Source: an uncultured Anaerolineae bacterium
GTDB taxonomy: Bacteria; Chloroflexota; Anaerolineae; Promineifilales; Promineifilaceae
Reading direction: 5' to 3'
NCBI GenBank assembly: GCA_905479495.1
Contig: CAJQMR010000010.1
Location: forward strand, 496,001-560,000
DNA: 64,000 nt
The notes below the pieces were generated by a model that was given only the letters and a program-made list of their open reading frames with translations, made no database searches and was not told the DNA's origin. Below, piece after piece: positions 35,636 to 45,652 of the stretch (position 1 is its first letter; every line of letters starts with the position of its first letter). The translations under genes and the position numbers were made by a program.

Positions 35636-38332
35636 TTACGCCTTTAAGAAGTTGCGCAAAACGGTGTGCAGGATGCCGCCGTTGCGATAGTAATCCACCT
35701 CAACCGGCGTATCGATCCGACAAAGCGTGTCGAAGGTGATGATACGGCCGTCTGGCTTCACCGCCTGCACCGTAATCGTTTGCAGTGGCTTCACCTCGTC
35801 TGTCAGATTCACCGTGGAATACGTCTCCGTACCGTCTAGCCCCAGCGATTCTGGCGTTTCGCCATCGGCAAACTGCAAGGGCAGTACACCCATGCCCACC
35901 AGATTGCTGCGATGAATCCGCTCGTAGCTCTCAGCGATGACCATCTTGACACCTAGAAGCAAGGTGCCCTTGGCCGCCCAGTCACGCGAACTGCCCATGC
36001 CATAATCCTTGCCCGCCAACACCACCAACGGCGTGCCATCTTCCTTGTACTTCAACGAGGCGTCGTACATCGTTGTCACTTCGCCAGTAGGCAGGTATTT
36101 TGACCAGCCGCCTTCGGTGCCGGGAGCCATCTGGTTGCGCAGCCGCACGTTGGCAAACGTGCCGCGCGTCATCACCCGGTCGTTGCCCCGGCGCGAGCCG
36201 TAAGAGTTGAAATATTGCGGTGCGACATCATGCTCCTGCAAATATTGCGCGGCCGGACTGTTGCGCGAAATCGCCCCGGCTGGCGAGATGTGGTCTGTGG
36301 TCACCGAATCGCCCACTTTCACCAACACGCGCGCATTTTCGATGTTGGTGATGGGCAGCACCTCTGGCGTCAGTTCGGTAAAGAACGGTGGTTCCTGAAT
36401 ATAAGTAGATTCATCGCTCCAGGCATAAATTTCGCCACCATGCACCGGAATTTCGTTCCACTCCTCATTGCCATCGTAGACATTACCGTACTCGTGGCGG
36501 AACATGTCGGCTGACATCGTTTTCAAGACAGTATCGCTGACTTCCTGGCTGCTGGGCCAGATGTCTTTCAGATAAATTGGCTCGCCAGCCTCGTTGGTGC
36601 CAATGGGATCATTCGTCAGGTCGATGTCCGTCGTTCCGGCCAGGGCATACGCCACCACCAGCGGTGGGGAGGCCAGATAGTTGGTTTTGGTCAACGGATG
36701 CACCCGCCCTTCAAAGTTACGGTTCCCGCTCAACACGGAAGAAACCACCAGATCGCCTGCCTGAATGGCGTTGCTCACCGGTTCCGGCAGCGGGCCAGAG
36801 TTACCGATACAAGTGGTACAGCCGAAGCCCACAATGTGGAAGCCCAGCTTCTCTAGGTAAGGCATCAGGCCCGACTTCTTGAGATAATCTTCCACGACGC
36901 GGGAACCAGGAGCGAGACTTGTTTTCACATAAGGATGCACTTTCAGGCCCGCTTCAACAGCCTTCTTGGCTACCAATCCAGCGCCCAACATCACGCTGGG
37001 GTTAGAAGTATTCGTGCAGCTGGTAATGGCGGCAATGACAACTGCACCATGCCCAATCTCCACCTCGTGACCGTTGGAAACAGTTGCTGTCCGGGTTAGC
37101 TCTTCTTCCTTCAAACCAAGCCCCTGCGGGCCTTGTGGGGCCAACAGCGATTCGCGGTATTTGCTTTTCATGTCGGAAAGAAGGATGCGGTCTTGCGGCC
37201 GTTTTGGCCCGGCCAAACTGGGCAGCACCGTCCCTAAATCCAGCTCCACCACATCGGTAAACTCAGGATCGGGCATATCGTTGGTGCGGAACAGGCCTTG
37301 CGCCTTGGTGTATTTTTCTACCAGATCGACCAGTTCATCGGGGCGACCGGTGCTGCGCATATAGTTGAGCGTCTCATCATCTACCGGGAAGTAGCCCACG
37401 GTAGCCCCATATTCAGGGCACATGTTGGCAATCGTGGCCCGGTCAGCCAATGTCATGCTGCTGAGGCCAGGGCCGAAAAATTCGACAAATTTGCCCACCA
37501 CGCCCTTTTTGCGCAGCAGTTCGGTCACCACCAGCACCAGGTCAGTGGCGGTAGCCCCTTCGGGCATTGCGCCAATCAGGCGTACGCCAATCACCTCTGG
37601 TGTGAGCATATAAATTGGCTGGCCCAGCATAACGGCTTCCGCCTCAATGCCGCCCACACCCCAGCCCAGAACGCCCAGGCCGTTGATCATCGTCGTGTGA
37701 GAATCGGTTCCCACCAGACTATCCGGGAAAGCCACGGTACCCTCACCTTCCGGCTTGGTCATGACCACCTTGCCCAAATATTCCAGGTTCACCTGATGAA
37801 CAATGCCGGTAGCCGGAGGCACCACGCTAAAGTTTTTGAACGCTTCCTTGCCCCACTTGAGGAACTCATACCGCTCCCGATTGCGCACAAATTCGCGCTC
37901 GGCGTTGAAGAAAAGAGCCGCCGCAGTACCAAACTGATCCACCTGCACCGAATGGTCGATGACCAGATCAACGGGCACAATAGGATTAATTTTCTTGGGA
38001 TCGCCGCCCAGCCGGGCCATGGCCGAACGCATCGCAGCCAGGTCCACTACGGCAGGCACACCGGTAAAATCCTGTAGGATGACACGCCCTGGTTTGAAGG
38101 GCAGCTCATCTCTTTGGGGATTTTTGGCGTTCCATTTAGCCAATTTTTCTACGTCTTCAGGGTTCACTTCGTAACCATCGCAGGTGCGCAGCAGTGCTTC
38201 TAACAGGATTTTTATGGAGAAAGGCAAGCGGTCAATGTTGCCAAACTGGGAGAGTTTTGCCAGCTGATAGTAGGAAACATCAGTGCCAGGGAGCTGGGCC
38301 CGGGCACCAAAGTGGTCGAATAGTTTACTCAT
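35636..38332 (-). CDS. acnA: Aconitate hydratase (AcnA type)
   Basis: TCA-cycle enzyme interconverting citrate and isocitrate, 898 residues, as usual for AcnA/IRP1-type proteins. The three cluster cysteines appear in [11 protein letters not shown] and [33 protein letters not shown] is the C-terminal swivel-domain signature. [22 protein letters not shown] near the N-terminus is also diagnostic. It is a single gene with a TATAAT promoter. The body contains almost no ACGGCCGT copies (one at the 3' end), which may reflect stronger protein constraint. Confidence 0.96.
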   Translation of the reverse strand: MSKLFDHFGARAQLPGTDVSYYQLAKLSQFGNIDRLPFSIKILLEALLRTCDGYEVNPEDVEKLAKWNAKNPQRDELPFKPGRVILQDFTGVPAVVDLAAMRSAMARLGGDPKKINPIVPVDLVIDHSVQVDQFGTAAALFFNAEREFVRNRERYEFLKWGKEAFKNFSVVPPATGIVHQVNLEYLGKVVMTKPEGEGTVAFPDSLVGTDSHTTMINGLGVLGWGVGGIEAEAVMLGQPIYMLTPEVIGVRLIGAMPEGATATDLVLVVTELLRKKGVVGKFVEFFGPGLSSMTLADRATIANMCPEYGATVGYFPVDDETLNYMRSTGRPDELVDLVEKYTKAQGLFRTNDMPDPEFTDVVELDLGTVLPSLAGPKRPQDRILLSDMKSKYRESLLAPQGPQGLGLKEEELTRTATVSNGHEVEIGHGAVVIAAITSCTNTSNPSVMLGAGLVAKKAVEAGLKVHPYVKTSLAPGSRVVEDYLKKSGLMPYLEKLGFHIVGFGCTTCIGNSGPLPEPVSNAIQAGDLVVSSVLSGNRNFEGRVHPLTKTNYLASPPLVVAYALAGTTDIDLTNDPIGTNEAGEPIYLKDIWPSSQEVSDTVLKTMSADMFRHEYGNVYDGNEEWNEIPVHGGEIYAWSDESTYIQEPPFFTELTPEVLPITNIENARVLVKVGDSVTTDHISPAGAISRNSPAAQYLQEHDVAPQYFNSYGSRRGNDRVMTRGTFANVRLRNQMAPGTEGGWSKYLPTGEVTTMYDASLKYKEDGTPLVVLAGKDYGMGSSRDWAAKGTLLLGVKMVIAESYERIHRSNLVGMGVLPLQFADGETPESLGLDGTETYSTVNLTDEVKPLQTITVQAVKPDGRIITFDTLCRIDTPVEVDYYRNGGILHTVLRNFLKA

Positions 38333-38375
38333 GTTAATACCTCTTTGGTTTTATGTACGTTTGTGCTTTAAGGGT

Positions 38376-38402
38376 ATTATAGCGGAAATGATGATGGGGC
38401 AA
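38376..38402 (-). promoter_or_regulatory. Candidate acnA promoter
   Basis: On the minus strand: TTGCCC (38397-38402), a 15-bp spacer and TATAAT (38376-38381), about 44 bases before the start. An ACGGCCGT copy (38403-38410) abuts the -35 box. Confidence 0.45.
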
Positions 38403-38502
38403 ACGGCCGTTTGGCCAGGATAATCTAAATGGGAGAATTTTTGCCGAACGGCCGTCTTACAGATAAGGTTATATGGTCTATTTCTCACAAAAGGAGTCGA
38501 TC

Positions 38503-38781
38503 ATGGTTAGTACAGTTGTTTTGCTCAATGTGGAACCTGGAAAAATTAACGAGGTGGGCAGCCGTTTGGCAGAATTAAAGGGAATCAGCGAGGTGTTTTC
38601 GGTCGGCGGCCGTTTTGATCTGGTAGCCATTATTCGCGTGCCAGACAACGACACAATGGCCGAACTGGTCACAGAAAAGATGCTCACCGTGCCTGGCATC
38701 ACCAACTCTGAGACGCTCATCGCCTTCCGCGTCTTCTCTCAGCATGATCTGGAAAGCATGTTCTCTATCGGCATTGAATAA
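38503..38781 (+). CDS. Stand-alone Lrp/AsnC ligand-binding (RAM) domain protein
   Basis: 92 residues forming a single RAM domain (VVLLNVEPGKINEV, VFSVGGRFDLVAIIRV, GITNSETLIAFRVFS) with no DNA-binding helix-turn-helix. Such proteins bind amino acids or modulate full-length Lrp regulators. The ATG at 38503 is set by AAGGAG. The SDR gene starts 28 bases after its stop, probably in the same transcript. Confidence 0.85.
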   Translation: MVSTVVLLNVEPGKINEVGSRLAELKGISEVFSVGGRFDLVAIIRVPDNDTMAELVTEKMLTVPGITNSETLIAFRVFSQHDLESMFSIGIE

Positions 38782-38809
38782 TAAAATTGACACACCAAAC
38801 AGAGAATTT

Positions 38810-39679
38810 ATGTCCCCAACCGCTAACAATGCTCATAATTTATTGCTGGATAAAGTTTGCCTGATTACCGGAGCCAATTCAGGCTTAGGCAAAATCACAG
38901 CTCGCGAATTGGCCAAAATGGGCGGCACGGTTGTCATGGTGGCGCGCAGCCAGGCACGAGGTGAGGCAGCACTGGCAGAAGTGCAGCAGGCCAGTGGCAG
39001 CAGCAAGGTTCACCTGATGCTGGCAGATTTATCCAGCCTGGCCGCTACACGACAATTGGCTGAAGCGTTCAAGGCTCAATACGGTCGTCTCGATGTGCTG
39101 GTTAACAATGCAGGAGCCATCTTCAAAGATCGGCAAGTTTCAGTAGATGGCTATGAGATGACGTTTGCCCTCAACCACCTGAGCTACTTTTTGCTGACCA
39201 ACTTGCTGCTGGATCTGCTCAAAGCGTCTGCTCCCGCACGCATTGTGAACGTCTCATCTGGAGCGCATATGGGCGGCCGCATTAACTTCGACGATTTGAT
39301 GCTGGAGAAAAAGTATCGTAGCTTTGCCGCTTACAGCCAATCAAAGCTAGCCAATGTTCTGTTCACTTACGAACTGGCACGGCGTCTGGAAGGCAGCGGG
39401 GTTACGGCCAATGCGCTGCATCCAGGCGGTGTAGCCACGGGGTTTGGCTCTGGGACAGGACTCATGGGCTGGGTTTTCAAACTGATACGGCCGTTCCTCC
39501 TCACCCCCGAACAAGGTGCAGAAACTCAAATTTATCTAGCCAGCTCACCCGAAGTCGCCGGCATCTCAGGCAAATATTTTGACAAGAAAAAGCCCGTCAA
39601 ATCTAGCCAGATATCGTACGATACGGCCGTTGCGCAGCGCCTCTGGCAAATCAGCAAAAAACTGACTGGGCTGGTTTAA
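38810..39679 (+). CDS. Short-chain dehydrogenase/reductase (retinol-dehydrogenase-like)
   Basis: Rossmann-fold NAD(P) enzyme of 289 residues. TGANSGLGKITA is the cofactor-binding glycine motif (about 21), NNAGAI is the structural motif, Ser in VNVSSGAH and YSQSK form the catalytic Ser-Tyr-Lys set. An Arg after the first strand (ARSQARGEA) suggests NADP preference. Closest in pattern to plant/animal WW-oxidoreductase and retinol dehydrogenases. Its substrate is unknown. The upstream in-frame codons overlap the RAM gene, so the ATG at 38810 is preferred. Confidence 0.88.
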   Translation: MSPTANNAHNLLLDKVCLITGANSGLGKITARELAKMGGTVVMVARSQARGEAALAEVQQASGSSKVHLMLADLSSLAATRQLAEAFKAQYGRLDVLVNNAGAIFKDRQVSVDGYEMTFALNHLSYFLLTNLLLDLLKASAPARIVNVSSGAHMGGRINFDDLMLEKKYRSFAAYSQSKLANVLFTYELARRLEGSGVTANALHPGGVATGFGSGTGLMGWVFKLIRPFLLTPEQGAETQIYLASSPEVAGISGKYFDKKKPVKSSQISYDTAVAQRLWQISKKLTGLV

Positions 39680-39685
39680 TTTTTG

Positions 39686-39717
39686 CCACAGAGGGCACAA
39701 AAAGTTTCTCTGTGGCT
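39686..39717. terminator. Hairpin between convergent SDR and flavin reductase genes
   Basis: GCCACAGAG at the left pairs with CTCTGTGGC at the right around a short A/T-rich loop; belongs to the CGCAGAG-like group of repeats. Confidence 0.6.
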
Positions 39718-39725
39718 AATTACAA

Positions 39726-40346
39726 TTACTCCTTCGGCGGCGGCACGCGGTGCATCTCGAAGAAGTCGTTGATGTGAGCGTAGCTGGGTCCGGCTAAACG
39801 GCCGATTGGCTGTAATTTCTCTGTGGGGATACGGCCGTTTTCATACAAATCGTCCCGCACAAACACCGACTGAACCTCGCCAAAAACAGCCGCACCGCCA
39901 CCTGGTCCTTCATTCACGACCACAATTTGTTGCAGCTTGCATTCAAAGGCCACCGGCGCTTCGGCCACGCGCGGCACGCGAATCGTCTCGCTGGGCACGG
40001 GCGTGACACCAGCCCAGGCAAATTCGTCAATGCCCGCTTCAAATTCGGTGGCGGTCAGGTTCATCGCCTCAGCTGTGGCCTCGTTGGTGATGTTAATGAC
40101 AAATTCTGGCACAGCGCGAATGTTGACCAGTGTATCTTTCATGCGGCCGCGCAGTCCGCTCCAGCCGGGGGCAAACAGTAAAGTCATGGGATTGGAGCAA
40201 ACGGCCGTAAAAAAAGAAAAGGGTGCCAAATTCGGCCGTCCCGCAGCGTCAATCGTGCTTACCCAGGCAATGGGACGCGGCACAATCGCGCCAATCATTA
40301 ATTTGTATCGATCTCTGTTGGTCAATTCTTCTGGATTCAATTTCAT
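39726..40346 (-). CDS. Flavin reductase-like (FMN-binding split-barrel) protein
   Basis: 206 residues beginning with the split-barrel entry (MIGAIVPRPIAWVSTIDAAG) and continuing with the FMN-contacting APFSFFTAVCSNP. The family includes flavin:NAD(P)H reductases that feed monooxygenases, and stand-alone FMN proteins. No partner monooxygenase is near. The gap upstream (40347-40459) holds a degenerate CGCAGAG-type repeat. Confidence 0.87.
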   Translation of the reverse strand: MKLNPEELTNRDRYKLMIGAIVPRPIAWVSTIDAAGRPNLAPFSFFTAVCSNPMTLLFAPGWSGLRGRMKDTLVNIRAVPEFVINITNEATAEAMNLTATEFEAGIDEFAWAGVTPVPSETIRVPRVAEAPVAFECKLQQIVVVNEGPGGGAAVFGEVQSVFVRDDLYENGRIPTEKLQPIGRLAGPSYAHINDFFEMHRVPPPKE

Positions 40347-40459
40347 TTTCTCTCCTTACAAACACTGGGGAATACAGAGTTACGCAGAGAAGACACAGAG
40401 GTTCACGGAGAATCAAGAGAAAATCTTTGCGTGTTTTGCCCCCTTTGCGTGAAAAGTGC

Positions 40460-41443
40460 TCAATCTGGTAAGACGACACGCATAGGCCAGGCACCTTGCT
40501 TGCGATTAAGGTACGCTTCGCGTTGGGCGGCAAAGTTGGAATCCAGGGTGGATAACGACCGTAACCTCCCCTCATGCCACACGTCTGGATCAATTGCCCG
40601 CAGCTTGGTGCTCACTGAAAATGTCGGATTCGCTTCATCCCACACAAACCGCGTCTCGGTGGACACCTGCACCAGCAGTTCCTGTAACTGGGCATCTTGC
40701 GCCGCGTGCAGCTTTTGCCACAGCACCTCGTCCGTCAGCCAAAAATCATCCTGCACGATGGCGCTAATTTCTAAACCACGCCGAATCGCTCGGGCCGTCA
40801 ATTCATACAAGCCCACCTCGCGGAAGTTGGCCCAGCTGGCATCATCAGCCTGCATGAACGTCTCCCCAAACCATTGGGCAACGGATAAATCATTGAGAGC
40901 AATACGGCCGTCTCGCACCACCAAATGCGCCACTGCCCGATCGATATCTGCCTGGTCAGCCAGCCCCAAACCAATGCAATCCCGCAAAAAATAATCAATC
41001 CGGTCGGCACACAGCCGAGGAGATGGCTGCTCTAAAAGAGGAAACCCTTCTTCATCCACAAAATTTAGCCAGTTGTAACCATGCTGCCCCAAAATTTCTG
41101 GCAAATCGGTGGTAGCCATGTACGCTTCCTTCATCTCATCATGGTAACTTTGCGCATCATGACCATCCAGCACGTAATCAATGACGTGGCTAAACGCCGT
41201 ATGGCTCACATCATGCAGCAGCGCCGCAGCTTGCTCCCGCACCGAACCACCCAGCCGCTGCACCAACAGCATAACCCCCAGTGAATGTTCAAAACGGGTA
41301 ATTGGCTCTGTCAGGCCAATAAGGCCGGTAATGCCATGTTGCAGCACATGATGCAGCCGCTGAACAGCTTGCGACTGGATTAGCGCCTGTAAAATGGGTT
41401 CATCAATGGTCACGTTGCCATAGATGGGGTCATCATAGTTCAT
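40460..41443 (-). CDS. HD-domain phosphohydrolase
   Basis: 327 residues with an HD metal site: HHVLQHG, then TRFEHSLGVM (His), and LLHDVSHTAFSHVID (His-Asp). The layout matches YdhJ/YwfO-like HD proteins related to dGTP triphosphohydrolase. Activity on nucleotides is likely but the substrate is not known. The ATG at 41443 follows AGGAGAGG, whereas a farther upstream ATG has no ribosome site. The 267-bp divergent gap to the lipoprotein gene contains no motif copy that I could see and no RNA gene. Confidence 0.85.
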   Translation of the reverse strand: MNYDDPIYGNVTIDEPILQALIQSQAVQRLHHVLQHGITGLIGLTEPITRFEHSLGVMLLVQRLGGSVREQAAALLHDVSHTAFSHVIDYVLDGHDAQSYHDEMKEAYMATTDLPEILGQHGYNWLNFVDEEGFPLLEQPSPRLCADRIDYFLRDCIGLGLADQADIDRAVAHLVVRDGRIALNDLSVAQWFGETFMQADDASWANFREVGLYELTARAIRRGLEISAIVQDDFWLTDEVLWQKLHAAQDAQLQELLVQVSTETRFVWDEANPTFSVSTKLRAIDPDVWHEGRLRSLSTLDSNFAAQREAYLNRKQGAWPMRVVLPD

Positions 41444-41710
41444 AAAAAAGCCTCTCCTACATACAAACCCGGCGAGTTCACTCAAAAACTGCGTTAACAA
41501 TTATGAACCATTACACACTTTCTCCGCTAATTTTGGTATCATACGGCAGATTGTCACCGTGTAAAAGCGGGAACGTCTTTGAAAACACAAATGCTTGATT
41601 CGCCTGCTTTTACCAAGTAATCGGCCTAAACACCTTTGGTTTTTCCCCAAGCCTTTTGCCGATTACACTGAACGGTTGGCATAAATTTGCAAATGACTCT
41701 GGAATTTATA

Positions 41711-43252
41711 ATGAAACAACGCTATCTCATCTTTCTCCTTCTACTGTTAACGCTGGCCATTGCCTGCGGCGAAGCGCGGCCTACCCCCACCCCCTTTGCC
41801 GAAGACAACGTCACGGAAGAGGCGCTTGATCTCGTCGAGCCTCTGGCACTAAGCATTACAGATTTGGCAGCAGATCCAGAAGCATATGCCAATCGCTTTG
41901 TCGAAATCACTGGTCAATATCGGCGGCTACCCCTGCTGGTATGCGACACCGATCCCTATCCAGCCCCGGCTACCTGGCAGCTGGCTGCCACCAACGGCAG
42001 CACAGTAGCCATCGGCGGCTTTGGTTCACAGGTGCGCTCTCTGTTGCCCAACGACCTCACGATGACGGTCGTGGGTGTCTGGCAACGATTTGATGGTCCC
42101 GTAGGTTGCGGCAAAAGCGCCACCAACACCCAGATTTGGTACTTGAAGGCCCGCGATATTGTTTCCCCCAGTCCCATTGCCCGCGTCACGTTAACACCTA
42201 CTGGTTCTGGCACGCAAATTGCAGAGGTCGATGAGGGAACGGCCGTTTCCAACCCACAAGACACAAACTTTACAGCCACACCCACCCGATCCGAAGAGGG
42301 CGGCGAGCCTGTAGAAACACCTACCCTGGCCAGCACCTCCATCCCTGCCCCACCAGGCAGCGGCACACCAACAACCACTGCCGCCACCCCGACTGAAGGG
42401 TCAGAGGAAGGTGGGGTTACGAGTACCCCATCCCCTACCCGAGACGGCGATATAAGTATCGGTACCCCAACCACCACCTCTGCCACGAACGGAACGGCCA
42501 CGCCCACAACCAGCAGCGGCAGTGGCACGCCAACCCCTACCGGCAGCAGTGGAAGCAACCCAACCCCGACAACCTCTGCCCTTACCACTGCGACACGCGA
42601 TCCCATCGATTTTGACACAGTAACATTTGACCCGATTGGGCCAGAACAGCCAATTTTAGAGATTCTAGAAGCTGAACAAGCGCACTTGTATCCGGTTTTG
42701 TTTGATTACAATGGGGCCATTACCATTACGGCCATTGCTGAACCAACCATGGATCTGGTTCTGGAAATTATGGACCCAACCAATGCCGTGGTGCAGCAGG
42801 CAAACAGTACCGGGAACGGCGGTTTAGAATCTATCATAAACGCCCAGCTAAACGTGGCCCTGGATTACGAGATTCGTGTCTACAACCTGAACAACAATGA
42901 AGGCGATTACTGCCTTATCTTTAACGAGGGCGGCGGTTTCCCTGACACAATCAAGGGGCGGATCGATTACGGCCAGACAGTGACCGATCAAGTTGAAGTG
43001 TTAGGCATTGATTACTGGTGCTTTTTGGGTGCTTCTGGTGACAATGTAACGGTCACCAGCGCCGCCACTGGGAATAGTGGTGATTTTGTGGTGGGTTTGT
43101 TTGGCCCACCCAGCTTTGATTCGATCGGTGCCGTATTCCAGGACCCTGAGATCGCCAACGAAAGCCTGAAAGAAAATGGCATGTACATGATTGGCGTTCT
43201 CGACTTTGAAGCTGGCGCCTCTGGCTACACGTTGACCCTTACCAAAAATTAG
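41711..43252 (+). CDS. Lipoprotein with Thr/Pro/Ser linker and pre-peptidase-like C-terminal domains
   Basis: Signal peptide with lipobox LAIAC (Cys about 19). An OB-like part (about 40-155) with EITGQYRRLPLLVCDTDP is followed by a low-complexity Thr/Ser/Pro/Gly linker (about 165-300). Two tandem beta-sandwiches (about 310-410 and 415-513) resemble bacterial pre-peptidase C-terminal domains. Function unknown; probably a surface-bound adhesion or binding protein. The ATG at 41711 begins the signal peptide. Several proteins in this window share the same plan of anchor, linker and beta-domain. Confidence 0.65.
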   Translation: MKQRYLIFLLLLLTLAIACGEARPTPTPFAEDNVTEEALDLVEPLALSITDLAADPEAYANRFVEITGQYRRLPLLVCDTDPYPAPATWQLAATNGSTVAIGGFGSQVRSLLPNDLTMTVVGVWQRFDGPVGCGKSATNTQIWYLKARDIVSPSPIARVTLTPTGSGTQIAEVDEGTAVSNPQDTNFTATPTRSEEGGEPVETPTLASTSIPAPPGSGTPTTTAATPTEGSEEGGVTSTPSPTRDGDISIGTPTTTSATNGTATPTTSSGSGTPTPTGSSGSNPTPTTSALTTATRDPIDFDTVTFDPIGPEQPILEILEAEQAHLYPVLFDYNGAITITAIAEPTMDLVLEIMDPTNAVVQQANSTGNGGLESIINAQLNVALDYEIRVYNLNNNEGDYCLIFNEGGGFPDTIKGRIDYGQTVTDQVEVLGIDYWCFLGASGDNVTVTSAATGNSGDFVVGLFGPPSFDSIGAVFQDPEIANESLKENGMYMIGVLDFEAGASGYTLTLTKN

Positions 43253-43277
43253 GTTCTGAGGGCACCCAGCGGCTCCA

Positions 43278-44534
43278 TTAAGCTGGGGCCGTTGGCGGGG
43301 TTGTGTGCTGCTGTAAGCGATTAAACCAGAACAGGGCCGCCACTAACAGCAGCGAAAGAGCAATTCCCACGGCCGCAACGGCCGTCATGCCACCCTGATT
43401 AAACACAGCACCCGTCCCCAAACTGCCTACCCCAGTGGCTAAGGAAACCAGCACTTCGCTAGCTCCCTGTGCCCGCGCTCGTTCTCGGGCTGCCAGGGCA
43501 TCGGCCAGCAACGAAGAACCGGCAATAAAGCAAAAATTCCAGCCCAACCCCAGCAAAAAGAGGGCTACGGCCAGATTTGGCACCGCAACCGACAGCGGGG
43601 CCAAAATGCCAGAAATAATAAGAATGGCGGCACCAGCAACGATGAGAGGAATACGGCCGTAGCGATCAATCAGCCACCCCGTTACGCTAGACAAGCCAAA
43701 CATCCCCAGCGTGTGGGCCATAATTACCAAAGACACCGCTTCTGTGCCGTGGTTGTTGTGATCCATGTGCAGCGGCGTAATCACCATAATCAGCGCCATT
43801 ACCAATTGGCCGATGGTCATAGCGGCAACAGCTAGCAGCACCTCAGGCTGGCTGAAGATTTTGGTTAACGGCCGTGCGGGCACATCTGGCTCTTTAATGG
43901 GATTCTCTGCTTCGACTATTCGGCTAACCTGCTTGGGATCGGGACGTAAAAAGAAGAATATCGTTACCAGGCCCAAGGCATACAGCCCGATGGCGGCTAA
44001 ATAAGGCCCTGTGTCGCCTAAAAAGTTCCCTGCCTCCGCCAACCGCACCGATGGTGCCACCAACGCTGGCCCACCCACAGCGCCCACCGTCCCAGCAAAG
44101 ACCATCAGGCCGATCACTTTGGCCCGGCGATCGGCCGTTTGCACCTCAGCGGCTACGTAGCGCGCCTGGTCACTGCCGCCGCGCCCCATACCCATCAGCG
44201 CAGCACCCGCACAAAAACCAATGAAGGACCCATTCATCACGGCCCATACTGTGAGCACCGCCCCAGCCAGCGCCAGGGCAAAACCTATTGTCAGACCCAA
44301 TCGTCGGCCCACCTTGTCAAACAACCAGCCAATGGGGTATGCCGCTGCCGCCCGCCCCAGCAGCGTAAGCGTGTTGGGCACGCCAGCAGCGCTGTCACTG
44401 CCGCCCAACTCTGCGGCCAAAATGGGCGACAAGGTAAAGGCAGCAATCATCGCGGCCGAAAACAAACTTTGGGAGATAAATAAGGCACCAGTTAATCGCT
44501 GGCGAACAGAATGGGAAACGGTTGCGGTTGTCAT
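43278..44534 (-). CDS. MFS transporter
   Basis: 418 residues with about twelve membrane helices. WLFDKVGRRLGL is the loop 2-3 signature of the major facilitator superfamily and WLIDRYGRIPLI is its repeat between helices 8 and 9. The substrate cannot be told from sequence; drug or small-metabolite export is common. The ATG at 44534 follows AAGGAA; a longer reading would add about 31 residues lacking hydrophobic character. Confidence 0.85.
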   Translation of the reverse strand: MTTATVSHSVRQRLTGALFISQSLFSAAMIAAFTLSPILAAELGGSDSAAGVPNTLTLLGRAAAAYPIGWLFDKVGRRLGLTIGFALALAGAVLTVWAVMNGSFIGFCAGAALMGMGRGGSDQARYVAAEVQTADRRAKVIGLMVFAGTVGAVGGPALVAPSVRLAEAGNFLGDTGPYLAAIGLYALGLVTIFFFLRPDPKQVSRIVEAENPIKEPDVPARPLTKIFSQPEVLLAVAAMTIGQLVMALIMVITPLHMDHNNHGTEAVSLVIMAHTLGMFGLSSVTGWLIDRYGRIPLIVAGAAILIISGILAPLSVAVPNLAVALFLLGLGWNFCFIAGSSLLADALAARERARAQGASEVLVSLATGVGSLGTGAVFNQGGMTAVAAVGIALSLLLVAALFWFNRLQQHTTPPTAPA

Positions 44535-44614
44535 CAGGTTCCTTCGTGAGTGGTTGTTCCTTCCAAAGGGGCAAATCTTACTGCCAACGAGCCATTTTTG
44601 CGAACGAATGTCAA

Positions 44615-44678
44615 AGGTGCGACGCACTTTCTCACCATCTAAATGTCAGCAAACATCGCTTGCAAGTGCGTCGCACCT
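44615..44678. repeat. GTGCGACGCACTT-family hairpin, copy 4
   Basis: AGGTGCGACGCACTT (44615-44629) is exactly inverted at 44664-44678 between the divergent MFS and LuxR-type genes, so here it cannot be a terminator for either gene. The loop is similar to that of the copy at 21303. Confidence 0.75.
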
Positions 44679-44724
44679 GAAAATCTTACCTTCCTCATAG
44701 ACAACTGTGGTACGCTTGGCCGCC

Positions 44725-45372
44725 ATGGACGAAATTTCCCAAACGGTTTCCGTGGCCATTGTGGCCAACGACCCCCTCGCCCGCGCCGGGCTGGCAACAT
44801 TGCTGGCGGCAGAACCCACCTGCGACATCATCGCCCAGATGAACCTGGCGGATTGGCTGACTGATTTGCAAGCAGGCGAGACTGTCAATGAGTGGCCGGA
44901 TGGCGTCATTTGGGACATTGGCTGGGAGCCACTGACCACGCTGCCGGATGAGGAACCGTTTCCTTTGCCCGTTGTGGCACTGCTGCCGGATGACACGGCC
45001 GTTTCCCAACTCTGGTCACTCGGGGTTCAGGCCATGCTGCGGCGGGATGCCCCGGCAGCGGCAATTATGGCCGCCCTGCAAGCCAATTTGCACGGTCTGG
45101 CCACACTCGACCCGGATTTTGTAACGGCCGTTCTGCCCGACACACCCCTCTCCACCAACACCTTGCCCGAATTCACCGAACTCACCCCCCGCGAAAGCGA
45201 AGTGCTGAGCCTCTTAGCTGAAGGACTCACTAACAAGGCTATTGCCCACCAGCTAGAAATTAGCGACCATACCGTGAAATTTCACGTCAACGCCATCCTG
45301 GGCAAGCTTAATGCCCAGAGCCGCACCGAAGCAGTGGTCCAGGCCACACGCCTGGGGCTGCTGCTTTTGTAA
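44725..45372 (+). CDS. LuxR/NarL-family response regulator with degenerate receiver
   Basis: 215 residues. The N-terminal receiver-like domain (about 1-125) starts [18 protein letters not shown] and has an Asp in GVIWDIGW at the phosphoacceptor position. The acidic pair is reduced to one Asp and the conserved Lys region reads LRRDAP, so normal phosphorylation is doubtful. The C-terminal helix-turn-helix (about 150-212; [32 protein letters not shown]) is canonical. No histidine kinase is next to it. ATG 44725 is preferred to GTG 44707. Confidence 0.85.
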   Translation: MDEISQTVSVAIVANDPLARAGLATLLAAEPTCDIIAQMNLADWLTDLQAGETVNEWPDGVIWDIGWEPLTTLPDEEPFPLPVVALLPDDTAVSQLWSLGVQAMLRRDAPAAAIMAALQANLHGLATLDPDFVTAVLPDTPLSTNTLPEFTELTPRESEVLSLLAEGLTNKAIAHQLEISDHTVKFHVNAILGKLNAQSRTEAVVQATRLGLLLL

Positions 45373-45374
45373 AC

Positions 45375-45453
45375 ACCCTCACCCCAGCCCTCTCCCTGCG
45401 AGGGAGAGGGGGCCAAGTTCCCTCCCCCTTTTCAGGAGGAGGGTTAGGGTGGG
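45375..45453. repeat. CCCTCACCCC/GGGAGAGGG-type dispersed palindrome
   Basis: CCCTCACCCCAGCCCTCTCCC is partly inverted by GGGAGAGGG nearby and by GGAGGGTTAGGGTGGG at the right end. Similar sequences occur between genes in many unrelated bacteria. Confidence 0.5.
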
Positions 45454-45652
45454 AGTCGGTCAACCTACCCATTCTTCCAGGTGTCTACCCCCGAAATGGC
45501 TGATTTGAAACGGCCGTATTTCCCCTACACTACATCGCATACAAATTTACAAAATAATCAATTGAAATAAAACGCTGATTTACCTGATTGCCATTATCAT
45601 GGTAATCATAAAAATCAGGGTTATCTGCGTTCTATTCCTACAGGAGCAAAAA

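Noticed and set aside
20062..44678. CRISPR-like array from repeated palindromes
   Set aside because: Copies are kilobases apart, with no regular spacers and no cas genes.
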